Source of the DNA: Citromicrobium bathyomarinum | GTDB lineage: Bacteria > Pseudomonadota > Alphaproteobacteria > Sphingomonadales > Sphingomonadaceae | NCBI RefSeq assembly: GCF_021021475.1 | Contig: NZ_JAINWL010000001.1 | Coordinates: forward strand, 496,001-560,000 | Direction of reading: 5' to 3' | Length of the DNA: 64,000 bases | Part shown: positions 1-9,800 of the stretch, in pieces | Position numbering within the stretch: position 1 is the stretch's first letter | Layout of the letters: each line of letters starts with the position of its first letter | The notes under the pieces: model-generated | Told to the model about the DNA's origin: nothing | Databases searched by the model: none | Seen by the model: only the letters and a program-made list of their open reading frames with translations | Program-made: the position numbers and the translations under genes

Positions 1-2
1 GC

Positions 3-1613
<1,611 letters not shown>

Positions 1614-1647
1614 GCTTCGCCACGCTCAACGCGTGACCTTTGAAACG

Positions 1648-1680
1648 GCCCGCCCTCCCCACCGGAGCGGCGGGCTTTTT
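1648..1680 (+). terminator. Rho-independent terminator of rpsA
   Basis: A perfect 7-bp stem GCCCGCC (1648-1654) / GGCGGGC (1669-1675) is followed immediately by five T residues. It lies 35 nt downstream of the rpsA stop. Confidence 0.85.
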
Positions 1681-1756
1681 CGTATCCCCGGCAACCCTGC
1701 CACCATGCGCGCCAGTGCCCTTGTATCGGGCCGCGCGCACTCATAGCGTCGGGCAC

Positions 1757-2200
1757 ATGCCGACGATGAGATTCCTTACCTGTGCCGCCCTGCTACTCGC
1801 CAGCGCGGCCTGCACCAACGAAGCCGCCACCCCGCAGCCGGATGCCGACGAAGCCGCTGCCCAGCCCACCCGCGCCCCGCTCAAGCTGGCAGGGCAGTAC
1901 AAGGCGTTCCTCTACGGGCCGGACCATACCAGCGCCTCGGGCGCGCGGCTGGATCAGGCGTGGCAGGTGCTGCAACAGGACCGGGCCAACTACCACGAGC
2001 GCGATGTGCGGCAGGACGCCGATCAGAGCGACCCCGTGTTCGCTTCCGCCGCCAATCGCGACCGGATCGAGGACATGGTCGCCAACGGCAACCTGACCGA
2101 GGCGTCGGCGCGCAAGATCGTGGACGGGAACGTGCTGGTCGCAGTCGACGTCTATACCCGTGACGGCGAGCCCGCGCGGCTCGATGTGTCGGTCTACTAA
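1757..2200 (+). CDS. Small predicted lipoprotein, function unknown
   Basis: 147 residues. The N-terminus MRFLTCAALLLASAAC looks like a lipoprotein signal with the Cys after SAA; the -3 residue is not ideal, so lipidation is likely rather than certain. The mature part begins with an acidic Ala/Pro-rich linker, followed by a soluble region of about 100 residues rich in charged residues, ending in LDVSVY. I do not recognise a family. An alternative start is the ATG at 1766, giving MRFL directly; the frame stays open further upstream but without a signal sequence. It sits just before gloB, whose start lies 17 nt after this stop, so the two may be co-transcribed. Confidence 0.6.
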   Translation: MPTMRFLTCAALLLASAACTNEAATPQPDADEAAAQPTRAPLKLAGQYKAFLYGPDHTSASGARLDQAWQVLQQDRANYHERDVRQDADQSDPVFASAANRDRIEDMVANGNLTEASARKIVDGNVLVAVDVYTRDGEPARLDVSVY

Positions 2201-2217
2201 CCAGCGGAGAAGTCCCC

Positions 2218-2973
2218 CTGCTCCAGATCCACCAGTTCCCCTGCCTCAACGACAATTACGGCTTCCTGCTGCACGATCCCGCCAGTGGGCAGACCGCTGC
2301 GATCGACACGCCCGATGGCGCGGAATACCTCAGGCAGGCCGAAGCCAAGGGCTGGCGGATCAGCCACATCTGGAACACCCACTGGCACCCCGACCACGCA
2401 GGCGGAAACAAGGCCATCGTCGAGGCGACAGGCGCGCAGGTGATCGCGCCGCAGGAAGTCGACAAGCTCTCCCCTATCGACCGGGTGGTGGCGCATGGCG
2501 ATGCGGTGACGCTGGGCGAGCACACGGCGCAGGTGATCGACGTATCGGGCCACACCAACGGCCATATCGCGTTCCACCTGCCCGCAGACGGCATTGCCTT
2601 TGTGGGTGACAGCGTGTTCGCGCTGGGCTGCGGGCGGATGTTCGAAGGCGAGCCGCAGCAGTTCTGGGACAGCCTGGAACGGATCAAGGCACTGCCGCCC
2701 GAAACCACGCTCTACTGCGCGCATGAGTACACCGCAGCCAACGCGAAGTTCGCCCTCCACGCCGATCCGGAGAACGCGGCGTTGCAGGCCTATGCGCAGG
2801 AGATCGATGCCAAGCGCGCGCAGGACGAGCCGACCGTGCCCACGGTCCTCTCGCGCGAGTTGGAGACCAATCCCTTCCTGCGTGCCGATGCCCCCGAGAT
2901 GCAGGCACGCTGGGGCGGAGAGAGCCCCGCAGACACCTTTGCCAAGCTGCGCGCAGCCAAGGACGCGTTCTAG
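2218..2973 (+). CDS. gloB: Hydroxyacylglutathione hydrolase (glyoxalase II), apparent CTG start
   Basis: Glyoxalase II hydrolyses S-lactoylglutathione to lactate and glutathione, the second step of methylglyoxal detoxification. It has a metallo-beta-lactamase fold: the dinuclear-metal motif THWHPDH is at residues 54-60, followed by AGGN, with the later ligands in SGHTNGH, FVGDSVFALGCGR and CAHEYT. Reading from CTG 2218 gives 251 residues, the normal family length, and the expected N-terminal strand (LLQIHQFPCLNDNYGF). No in-frame ATG, GTG or TTG occurs before 2440, which would delete the metal motif. A GGAG lies 8 nt before the CTG. The stop shares a CTAG with the convergent GNAT gene. Confidence 0.9.
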   Translation: MLQIHQFPCLNDNYGFLLHDPASGQTAAIDTPDGAEYLRQAEAKGWRISHIWNTHWHPDHAGGNKAIVEATGAQVIAPQEVDKLSPIDRVVAHGDAVTLGEHTAQVIDVSGHTNGHIAFHLPADGIAFVGDSVFALGCGRMFEGEPQQFWDSLERIKALPPETTLYCAHEYTAANAKFALHADPENAALQAYAQEIDAKRAQDEPTVPTVLSRELETNPFLRADAPEMQARWGGESPADTFAKLRAAKDAF

Positions 2974-3461
2974 GCGGCCCGCGTCAGGTCGCGGTGGAAG
3001 AACTGGTTGAAGTCGCTCTTCACATAGTCGCCAAAAGCCGCACCCGGCACGAAGCCGCGAGCGCGGTAGAAGCGGATCGCGGGCTCGAAAGCCGCACCGC
3101 TACCGGTTTCCAGTGAGAGGCGGTGCAGGCCCAGTACCTGCGCGCGGGAGACGATCGAAGCGAGGATGGCGTCCGCGACTCCGCGCTTGAGAAAATCGGG
3201 ATGGGTCCGCATGGACTTGATCTCGCCCGTTCCATCGGGGAGCAGCCGCAGCGCGCCGACACCGGCGATCGCATCACCGAACCAGGCGGACCAGACTTCC
3301 ACATCTGGCCGTGTCAGGCCGCTCAGGTCGAGCGCGAATACGGCTTCGGGCGGGGATTGCGCGTGCATGCCGCGCAGGTGCAGTTCGATGAGGGAACGGG
3401 TGGCTTCGCCCGTCAGATCGTCGCGACGAACGACGATTCTGTCGGGCGATAGCGCCGTCAT
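2970..3461 (-). CDS. GNAT-family N-acetyltransferase
   Basis: 163 residues with the GNAT fold. The core strand pair around GVGALRLLPDGTGEIKSMRTHPDF leads into the acetyl-CoA loop-like stretch LKRGVADAILASIVSRAQ, and a C-terminal RFYRARGFVPGAAFGDY matches the usual ending of the fold. These proteins transfer an acetyl group from acetyl-CoA to an amine; the substrate cannot be read from sequence. The gene converges on gloB with a 4-bp overlap in which one CTAG supplies both TAG stops. Ten bases separate its start from the atpF stop upstream, so it could be read as the last gene of the F0 operon. Confidence 0.85.
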   Translation of the reverse strand: MTALSPDRIVVRRDDLTGEATRSLIELHLRGMHAQSPPEAVFALDLSGLTRPDVEVWSAWFGDAIAGVGALRLLPDGTGEIKSMRTHPDFLKRGVADAILASIVSRAQVLGLHRLSLETGSGAAFEPAIRFYRARGFVPGAAFGDYVKSDFNQFFHRDLTRAA

Positions 3462-3471
3462 GGCAGGGAAA

Positions 3472-4041
3472 TCAGATCCCGGCGATCATGTCGTCGGCGA
3501 GCTTGCGGTCCGCGTCCGCGTCCAGCTTCTCGCCGATCAGGCTGCGGCTGGCTGCGGCAGCAGCGGCAGCGGCCTTGGCACGCACTTCGGCAACGGCCTC
3601 ACGCTCGGCAGCGGAGATCTTGTCCTGCGCCATGCGCTTGCGCCGTTCGACCAGCTCCTTGCTGTCTTCCTCGGCACGTTCCAGAATCGACTCCGCTTCG
3701 GCCCGTGCATTGTCGAGCATTGCCTCGGCATCGCTCTCCGCATTGGCGATCTTGGCCGCATATTCGTCACGCAGCGTCTCGGCTTCGGCTCGCAGGCGCT
3801 TCGCCTCGTCCAGCTCTTCTCGGATCGCGGCGATCCGGCCGTCGAGCCCGGCCGTGATGCTCTTGTGCGCCTTGAGGCGCAGAATTGCCACCAGGATAAG
3901 CAGCAGCATCGCGACCGAGACCCACTGGAAGGGCTGAAGGCCCAGCAGGGTGGGTTCCGCATGCGCGGCGTCGCCGCCATGCGCCGCCTCGGTATATTCG
4001 ACGGGCTCTTGCGTGGTGAAGATTTCGGTAGATTCAGCCAT
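3472..4041 (-). CDS. atpF: F0F1 ATP synthase subunit b
   Basis: Peripheral-stalk subunit that ties F1 to the membrane subunit a. 189 residues: a soluble N-terminal extension of about 35 residues, one membrane segment (VSVAMLLLILVAIL), then a long heptad-rich Ala/Glu/Arg helix that is the stator coiled coil. It is the last F0 gene; its start overlaps the b' stop by 8 bp, so translation is probably coupled. The pairing of b' and b genes is typical of alphaproteobacteria, where the F1 genes lie elsewhere. Confidence 0.95.
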   Translation of the reverse strand: MAESTEIFTTQEPVEYTEAAHGGDAAHAEPTLLGLQPFQWVSVAMLLLILVAILRLKAHKSITAGLDGRIAAIREELDEAKRLRAEAETLRDEYAAKIANAESDAEAMLDNARAEAESILERAEEDSKELVERRKRMAQDKISAAEREAVAEVRAKAAAAAAAASRSLIGEKLDADADRKLADDMIAGI

Positions 4042-4528
4042 GTGCCATCGCTTCCTTCACGGCCTTGCCGGCTGCGGGCTTGGTCACCGTGATGCCGGCG
4101 ATCCGGGCCACGATATCCTGCGCCGCATCGGTCGCGACCGCTTCGATCTCGCCCATAGCCTGGGCCCGGGCGGCGGCCAGTTCCTGGTCCGCCTCTTCGA
4201 GCTTCTTGTCGAGCCGCTTTTGCGCGGCGGCGATCTTCTTCTCGGACTTGGCGGCAGCTTCGGCCTTGGCCTCGGCAATCAGGGCCTGGGCCCGCGCGCG
4301 ATTTTCGTTCTCGCGCACGCGCCAGGCTTCTTCTTCCTGGTCCGCCTGATCGCGAGCTGCCTGCGCCGCTGCGATATCGTCGGCGATCTGCTTGCTACGC
4401 CGCTCCATCGTGCCCGAGACCTTGGGCACCATTCCGCGCCCGACGACGAAGAAGGAGATGCCAAAAAACACCAGCAGCCAGAAGGCCTGGCTGGAGAAGG
4501 TTTCGGCCAATTGGTCGATCTGGGGCAT
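4034..4528 (-). CDS. atpG: F0F1 ATP synthase subunit b'
   Basis: Second, divergent stator subunit (b') that forms a heterodimer with b in alphaproteobacteria and chloroplasts. 164 residues. It starts MPQIDQLAETF, with a membrane segment FWLLVFFGISFFVVGRG near residues 16-32, then a long Ala/Lys/Glu coiled coil. Symbol use varies (atpG, atpX, atpF'). It sits between atpE and the b gene, and a strong hairpin lies between it and atpE. Confidence 0.92.
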   Translation of the reverse strand: MPQIDQLAETFSSQAFWLLVFFGISFFVVGRGMVPKVSGTMERRSKQIADDIAAAQAARDQADQEEEAWRVRENENRARAQALIAEAKAEAAAKSEKKIAAAQKRLDKKLEEADQELAAARAQAMGEIEAVATDAAQDIVARIAGITVTKPAAGKAVKEAMAHG

Positions 4529-4570
4529 GTTGCTCTATCCGGCGTGGGAGGTGGAAGGCGTTCGATACAA

Positions 4571-4591
4571 GGGCCGGGACGCGCCCGGCCC
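4571..4591 (-). terminator. Intercistronic hairpin between atpE and the b' gene
   Basis: A perfect 8-bp GC stem, GGGCCGGG (4571-4578) / CCCGGCCC (4584-4591), with a 5-nt loop. In the transcribed (minus) direction it is followed by TTGTATC rather than a run of U, so it may be a partial terminator or an RNA-stabilising structure at the 3' end of the atpE message. Confidence 0.5.
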
Positions 4592-4613
4592 TTTCAGATA
4601 TCGATCGGTTTCC

Positions 4614-4841
4614 TCAGGCCACGAAGGTGAGGATGATCGCGATGACGAACGCGAGCAGGCCGAGAAGTTCCGCACCGGCGAAACCGATGAACAGGCGGCC
4701 CTGCTGGCCGTCGGCGGCACCCGGATTGCGCAGCGCGCCATCGAGGAACGAGGCGAAGACGTTACCCACACCCAGCGCGGCGAGACCGCAACCGATTGCG
4801 GCAAGACCGGCTCCGAGCAGCTTTGCGGCTTCTGCGTCCAT
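4614..4841 (-). CDS. atpE: F0F1 ATP synthase subunit c
   Basis: The proteolipid that forms the rotor ring. 75 residues forming two membrane helices joined by a polar loop with the conserved R(N/Q)P (residues 38-40). The ion-carrying carboxylate is Glu58 in FAGAELLGL. The Na+-coordinating residues of sodium-type rings are not evident, so proton use is expected. Spacing to atpB is 42 nt. Confidence 0.96.
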   Translation of the reverse strand: MDAEAAKLLGAGLAAIGCGLAALGVGNVFASFLDGALRNPGAADGQQGRLFIGFAGAELLGLLAFVIAIILTFVA

Positions 4842-4883
4842 TTCGAATACTCCTTGGTAAAATATGCGTGTGTTGAAAAGGGA

Positions 4884-5672
4884 TCAGTGAAGGTGTTCGG
4901 CGTCGTTGATATACAGCGAGGTCAACAGCGCGAAAACATAGGCCTGGATGCCTGCGACCAGGATTTCCAGGGCGCAGATCGCGATCATCAGCAGCATGCT
5001 GGGCAGGCTGACGATCAGGCCCGTGCCGACGCCGCCAAGTCCGCCGGAGACGACGAAGCTGGCGAGAACTTCAAGCAGAAGGTGCCCGGCCATCATCGCG
5101 ACGAACAGACGCAGCGCGAGGCTGAAGGGGCGAACCATGAACGAGATGAACTCGATCGGCGCAATCAGCGGCGTCATGAACAGGGGCGTGCCGTGCGGCA
5201 CGAACAGGCCGAAGAACTTGAGGCCGTGCTTCCAGAAACCGACCGCAAGCACGATCGAGAAGCTGAGAATGGCGAGTATGCCGGTGACCGTGAAGTGGCT
5301 GGTGAAGGTGAACGGGTGGATCCCGACGATCCCCAGCGGCATCAGGCCCAGCAGGTTTGCGAACAGGATGAAGGTGAACAGGGTGAACACGTAGGGCACG
5401 TATTTGCGCCCTTCCTTGCCGATATTGGCTTCCACCATATTCTCGATGAAGCCGGTCAGGCTTTCCACCGCCATCTGCCAGCGACCCGGAATCAGGTCCT
5501 GCTTGGTACCTGCGCGCACGAAGAGGATGAGCACGATGGTCGCGATCATCATCCACAGCGCGCTGTTGGTGAATGCGATGTTGACGCCAGCCACTTCCCA
5601 CTGAGCCGATCCGAAGAGCGGCTTGATGGTGAACTGGTACATCGGGTCGATTTTGCCTTCTTCGCCGGCCAC
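4884..5672 (-). CDS. atpB: F0F1 ATP synthase subunit a
   Basis: Membrane stator subunit that holds the proton half-channels. From the GTG at 5672 it is 262 residues beginning MAGEEGKIDPMYQFTIKPLF, the usual family start; the open frame runs further upstream but would overlap the previous gene. A GGA lies 7 nt before this GTG. About five or six membrane helices are visible. The essential Arg that faces the c ring is in FSLALRLFVAMMAGH, and the C-terminal helix includes LEILVAGIQAYVFALL. Confidence 0.94.
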   Translation of the reverse strand: MAGEEGKIDPMYQFTIKPLFGSAQWEVAGVNIAFTNSALWMMIATIVLILFVRAGTKQDLIPGRWQMAVESLTGFIENMVEANIGKEGRKYVPYVFTLFTFILFANLLGLMPLGIVGIHPFTFTSHFTVTGILAILSFSIVLAVGFWKHGLKFFGLFVPHGTPLFMTPLIAPIEFISFMVRPFSLALRLFVAMMAGHLLLEVLASFVVSGGLGGVGTGLIVSLPSMLLMIAICALEILVAGIQAYVFALLTSLYINDAEHLH

Positions 5673-5724
5673 CTGAAAATCCTGTTCGCGTCTCTTACCG
5701 CTCAATCGCGGCGGCTTGGAAAAA

Positions 5725-6072
5725 TCAGCCTTCGTCAGAAGGTTTGCTGCTGGCACCGCCACCGGTGCCCGCATTTCGAAACATATTTCTGAAAGCCACG
5801 CCTATTCCGAGGAACAGGCCGGCCAACAGACCCCACGGCCAGGTTCCGGCCAGCGCATCCACGCCGTAACCGATCACCGAACCGCCAAGCAGCCCACCCA
5901 GAAGATCCGCCAGTACACGATTGCCGGCACGGTAATCCGCATCGGCTTTTCGCGCACTTTCCGTGGGCCTGCGCTTCTCCTCTCGCTCGCGTGCGGCCTT
6001 AAGCCGCTGCTCGAGCGCGTCGATCCGCGCATCCTCAGGTATGGGCTCTCGCGCGGACTTATCGTCGCTCAT
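5725..6072 (-). CDS. atpI: AtpI/AtpZ-like ATP synthase accessory protein
   Basis: 115 residues from ATG 6072 (MSDDKSAREP). A charged N-terminal helix of about 55 residues is followed by two Gly-rich membrane segments, LLGGLLGGSVIGYGVDAL and LLAGLFLGIGVAF, as in AtpI proteins that assist assembly of the c ring. It is the first gene of the F0 operon, with a promoter-like sequence 68-96 nt upstream. A longer frame continues to 6168 but would cover that promoter region and begins with an unconvincing Cys/Pro-rich stretch. Confidence 0.85.
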   Translation of the reverse strand: MSDDKSAREPIPEDARIDALEQRLKAAREREEKRRPTESARKADADYRAGNRVLADLLGGLLGGSVIGYGVDALAGTWPWGLLAGLFLGIGVAFRNMFRNAGTGGGASSKPSDEG

Positions 6073-6139
6073 GCCAAGGCTCTCTATAAAAGTGAGAATC
6101 ATGCGGCACGGGCAACACCTGCCCGCCGAGGGCGCGGTC

Positions 6140-6168
6140 GCCTTAGAAAAGGGTTTTTGGCAAGTCAA
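6140..6168 (-). promoter_or_regulatory. Probable promoter of the F0 ATP synthase operon
   Basis: On the minus strand a TTGACT -35 box (6163-6168) is followed, after a 17-nt spacer, by a weak -10 box TAAGGC (6140-6145). This places transcription start near 6133 and leaves about 60 nt of leader before atpI. It is the best match in the gap between atpI and ydbL. Confidence 0.5.
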
Positions 6169-6218
6169 CCGGAGCCGACGCGCGCCGGTCGAACGTCCCC
6201 GTTATTGAAGCGGCCCGA

Positions 6219-6617
6219 TTACATCGGCGGGCAGCGGCTGTCGCGTTCGGGCGGTGCGCTGGTGCGCGTCTTCCACGAACCGTCGGGTGCCTGGTATTTC
6301 TCGCCCGGTTGGGTCCGCGCGATCAGCAGGCACCCCTGGGTCAGCGCATAGGCATCGATCGTGGCGTTCTGCGAGCGCGCACGATCGGTATAATTGGCCC
6401 GGCGGCGGATATTGATGTCCGACACCAGATCCACGATCGCCTGCGGCTGATTGCCGACCACGCCGAGAAATCCGTCCATCCGCTCGCCCACCTGGCCATT
6501 GGCGCGCGCCTGTTCATAGGCCGGATCGCGCTGGAACATGGCCGCAGCCGGATTGGCCAGCGCCAGCCCGATCGCTCCGCCGGCAATGGTCAGCATCAGC
6601 TTCGTGCGTTTCATCAT
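6219..6617 (-). CDS. ydbL: YdbL family periplasmic protein (DUF1318)
   Basis: 132 residues with a cleavable signal peptide (MKRTKLMLTIAGGAIGLALA, cut after NPAAA). The mature region resembles YdbL/DUF1318: YEQARANGQVGERMDGFLG, then a stretch with Asn-Ile-Arg-Arg before YTDRAR. In E. coli YdbL works with YdbH and YnbE and is thought to keep YnbE from forming runaway multimers; that role is carried over here by synteny. It lies 42 nt after ynbE. The C-terminal 35 residues (QPGEKYQAPDGSW onward) look like an added tail compared with short YdbL proteins. Confidence 0.85.
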   Translation of the reverse strand: MMKRTKLMLTIAGGAIGLALANPAAAMFQRDPAYEQARANGQVGERMDGFLGVVGNQPQAIVDLVSDINIRRRANYTDRARSQNATIDAYALTQGCLLIARTQPGEKYQAPDGSWKTRTSAPPERDSRCPPM

Positions 6618-6659
6618 CTCGTCTATCCCTGTTGCCGCAACCTGCGGAGTTGCCCCGAC

Positions 6660-6848
6660 CTAGAAAATGTCGGGATTGGCGTCGATATTGTCCTCAACAT
6701 CCGCAGCAAGGCGATAGATCACCTCCTGCTGAATGTTGATGTTGAGCTCGATCACGATCTTGTCGGACGGTGCGTTCACATTCACGCATCCGCCCAGCAG
6801 GCAAAGCCCGCAGACCAGGCCGAGGCCCTTCATCTTCGCATGTATCAT
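6660..6848 (-). CDS. ynbE: YnbE family small lipoprotein
   Basis: 62 residues. A short signal ends in the lipobox LLGGC, so the mature protein is an outer-membrane-anchored peptide of about 42 residues. The NIQQEVIYRLAADVED segment fits the YnbE family. In E. coli YnbE stacks onto the C-terminus of YdbH by beta-strand augmentation to complete a bridge to the outer membrane. The start overlaps the ydbH stop as ATGA; a second possible start at Met6 (6833) would shorten the n-region. Confidence 0.85.
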   Translation of the reverse strand: MIHAKMKGLGLVCGLCLLGGCVNVNAPSDKIVIELNINIQQEVIYRLAADVEDNIDANPDIF

Positions 6849-9800
6849 GGCCTTTTCTCGCTTTCCGAGTGCTGAATGGTTTGTTCGGGCTTCTTGCCGG
6901 CCTGCGCCGCCTCTTGCGCCTCTTCCGCCGCCGCCTCGTCCGCAGCGCGCACCTCTTCGCCGGTGACCGCCGGGCGCAGCCGCACGCCATCGTCGCTCAG
7001 CAGGCCGAGCGAGCGCGGATCGCGGACGAATGCGGGGTCGAAGAACGACCGCACGTTCTGGATCAGCGCGAAGAACGGAGCGGAAATGTTGATCCTGAAT
7101 TCGATCGGCAGCGAGGCAAGCTTGCGGGTGATGAAATTGCTGTCCGCTTCGGCCCCTTGCGCGATTCCATTGAAGCGCAGCCGGGTGATGATCTCGCCGG
7201 TCAGCGGGCCTTCGATCTCGACCTCCAGCTGCTCGTAATCGAGCGAACGCAGCGCCTGGAAGGCGAAATTGGCGATCGGGGTCAGGTCTTCATAGGTCAG
7301 ATCGCCGACATAGGCGACATTCCCGCCCGGCGGGCGCGAGATCAGCAGCCCGTCGACGATCCGGCCATTGCCCTCGGCATCGAACAGCACGGTGATCGAT
7401 CCGTCGAAAATGCCGGTCGCGTTGACATTGCCCAGCTCCAGCCGCTCGACCAGCCGCGCCGCGTCGAGCCCGGAAATGTCGAACACATAGGCGCGCTCTT
7501 CCTCCGCCCCGATATTGATATCCAGATTGCGCAGGGTGATCGTGCCGCCCAGAAACGGAGCGCTGGCCCCGGCAACCGCAATCAGCTGCCCGTCGCGCAC
7601 GCCAAACTGCACCGTGCCGCCTTCCACCGCGATCCCCGGATTGACCGATCCGACCGCGATTCGTTGATCCGGGGCGGTCGTCAGGCCCAGCAGATCGTCG
7701 AACCGGATGGTGCCCGATGCGCCTTTGACCGGGCCGAAAGCGGCCGCGAAGTCGAGCCCGTCGGAAGAGAATTGCCCGGTGCTGGTGACGCCATCGGCGC
7801 CCCACTGGATATTGCCCGATCCGGTCACCGCGCCTTCGGTCTGCGCGATCACGCCAAAGGCGAGCCGGGTGAGATCGTCGGGTTGCAGATCCTTGCCGAA
7901 GCGGATGCCGGGCACGTCGAGATAGGCGAAGCCGGAGCCCGAGGAGAGATCGTGTTCGACCGTGACGTTGGTCACCAGCTGGTCCGATTCGGGTTCGCGC
8001 AGGCCCGCCTCGGCGACGATCCGGTTGTCGCGCAGGCGCAGGCGGGCACCGCGCGCCGCAAGCGGTTCGAAACGCGGCGGATCGGCCCGATCCTGCAACA
8101 GGAAGGAGCCTTCGGTCAGCGCCAGCACGCCATCGCGGTAGGACCACTCGCCCGCCGTATCCGTGAGGTCGAGCGGCACGGCGGCCAGCCCGATATCCGC
8201 CCCGCTGAAGGTGCCGCCGATATCGCGCCCCAGCCGGGCCTTGAGATTGTCGATCCGGAACCGGGCGGCATCCCCGCTGCCCAGCGTCACGTCGAGCGCG
8301 CTGGCGGAGAGCTGGCCGGGCCATGCGAAGCCCACCGGGCCGCTCTTCAGCGCGATCGGCGTGTCTGCCAGCGTGCCCGACAGGTCGAGGCTGGGCGCAC
8401 CCGCCGCCAGCTGCACCGCGCCGCCCGCTGCGGTCAGGATCGGCCGGCCCTTCGCGGGGCACAGGGTCACCGTGCGCTGGTCGAGCGCGAGATTGGCGTA
8501 GATCAGCTGGCCGAAGCTCACCCGCGTGCAGTCGGGCCACAGCGCCAGCCGGTTGCCATCGTAGGAGCCCTTGATCGGCAGGCTGAGCCCGCGCGCGAAG
8601 CCGCCCGGCAGCGGCCCGCTCGCCTGAATTGCGCCTGCCAGCCCGATCGTGCCGCCCGGAGCCTGCGCCACCGCCAGCTGCGGGATCGCCAGCCGGGCCT
8701 GGCCCGCGCGGTATTCCTCCATCGCCAGCTGGAACACCAGCCGCCCCGAGGCGCTGCGCTCCATCCGGCCCTGCATGACCGGGATGCCCGGCCCCGCGGT
8801 GGTGAAGTTGCCCGAAACGCGCGGCAGCGCGCCTTGCGTGGGCAGGACCGCGAAGCGCGAGAGCGAGAGGATGCGCGCCCCGCTCGCCCCGTCGAGCGTG
8901 GCGGTGGGCACGCCGAGCGAGAAGCCGTCCGCATTCGTCGTCAGCGTGACTTCGGCCGCCAGCGAGCTCCCCCGTGCCTCGCGAGACAGCGCCTCGCGCA
9001 GGCGGGCCAGCAGCGGTGCTGCCAGCGTGTCCTTGCTCGCGACCTGCCAGTCGCGCAGCCGCGCCAGCCAGTCGGCGCTGGGTGACAGGCCCTCGCCAGC
9101 AAGGCTGGTCTGCACCCGCCATCCGGTATCGCGCCCGCGCCGTGCGACGCCCTTCGCGCCGATCCACCTCGCGGCGAGCCCGGTGGTGCGCGCATTGCCC
9201 AGCCGCAGGTCGTAGTGGAGGCTCGTCTGCCCGCCGCGCAGAGCGAGCGCGCCTTCGATCGTGCTGCTACCTGCCGCAAGGCTGGGGGCAGAGAGGCGCG
9301 CGACCTTGCCGTCGACCTGCACTTCCAAGCCATCGAGCGTGTCATCCACCGCAAGCGTGACCGGGCTGCTGAGGTCGACCACTTGCACCTGAGGGTCTTC
9401 GCACGCGATCTCGGCCACCCGCAGCGGCCCGCGCAGGGTCGGCTTGCCGCCATCGACGCCGATGCGCCCCTTGCTGCGCGCATTGCTGAGCCCGCACCCG
9501 GGATAGTCCAGCGCGTCGGCCCGCAGGTCGTAACGTCCGGCGAAACCGCCATCGAGCCGCCCCTCGCCCACCAGCCCCAGCGCGATGTCGCCATAGGCCC
9601 CGCCGATACGCGCGCGCCCGTCGATAATCTTGAGGTCGAGCTCGGGCAGCCCGCCCTCCCCGCCGGTATCGCGGAAGAGCACCCGGTCGAGCGTGCCGAA
9701 GCTGATCCCGCCCTCGCCCAGCGTGCCCTTGAGGCGCGGTTTTTCGAGCGTGACGCGCCCGAACCGCGTGCCCCACGGGCGCACGCGCAGGTCCACGATC

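Noticed and set aside
3472-6072. Apparent absence of F1 genes as a deletion
   Set aside because: In alphaproteobacteria F0 and F1 genes are normally in separate operons, so this is ordinary.
6770-9085. Long open frame (771 codons) opposite ydbH
   Set aside because: Arg/Gln/Asp-rich composition typical of an antisense shadow in GC-rich DNA; ydbH on the other strand has recognisable family features. The same applies to long frames opposite the DUF3857 gene (10982-13153) and cckA (50562-52682).
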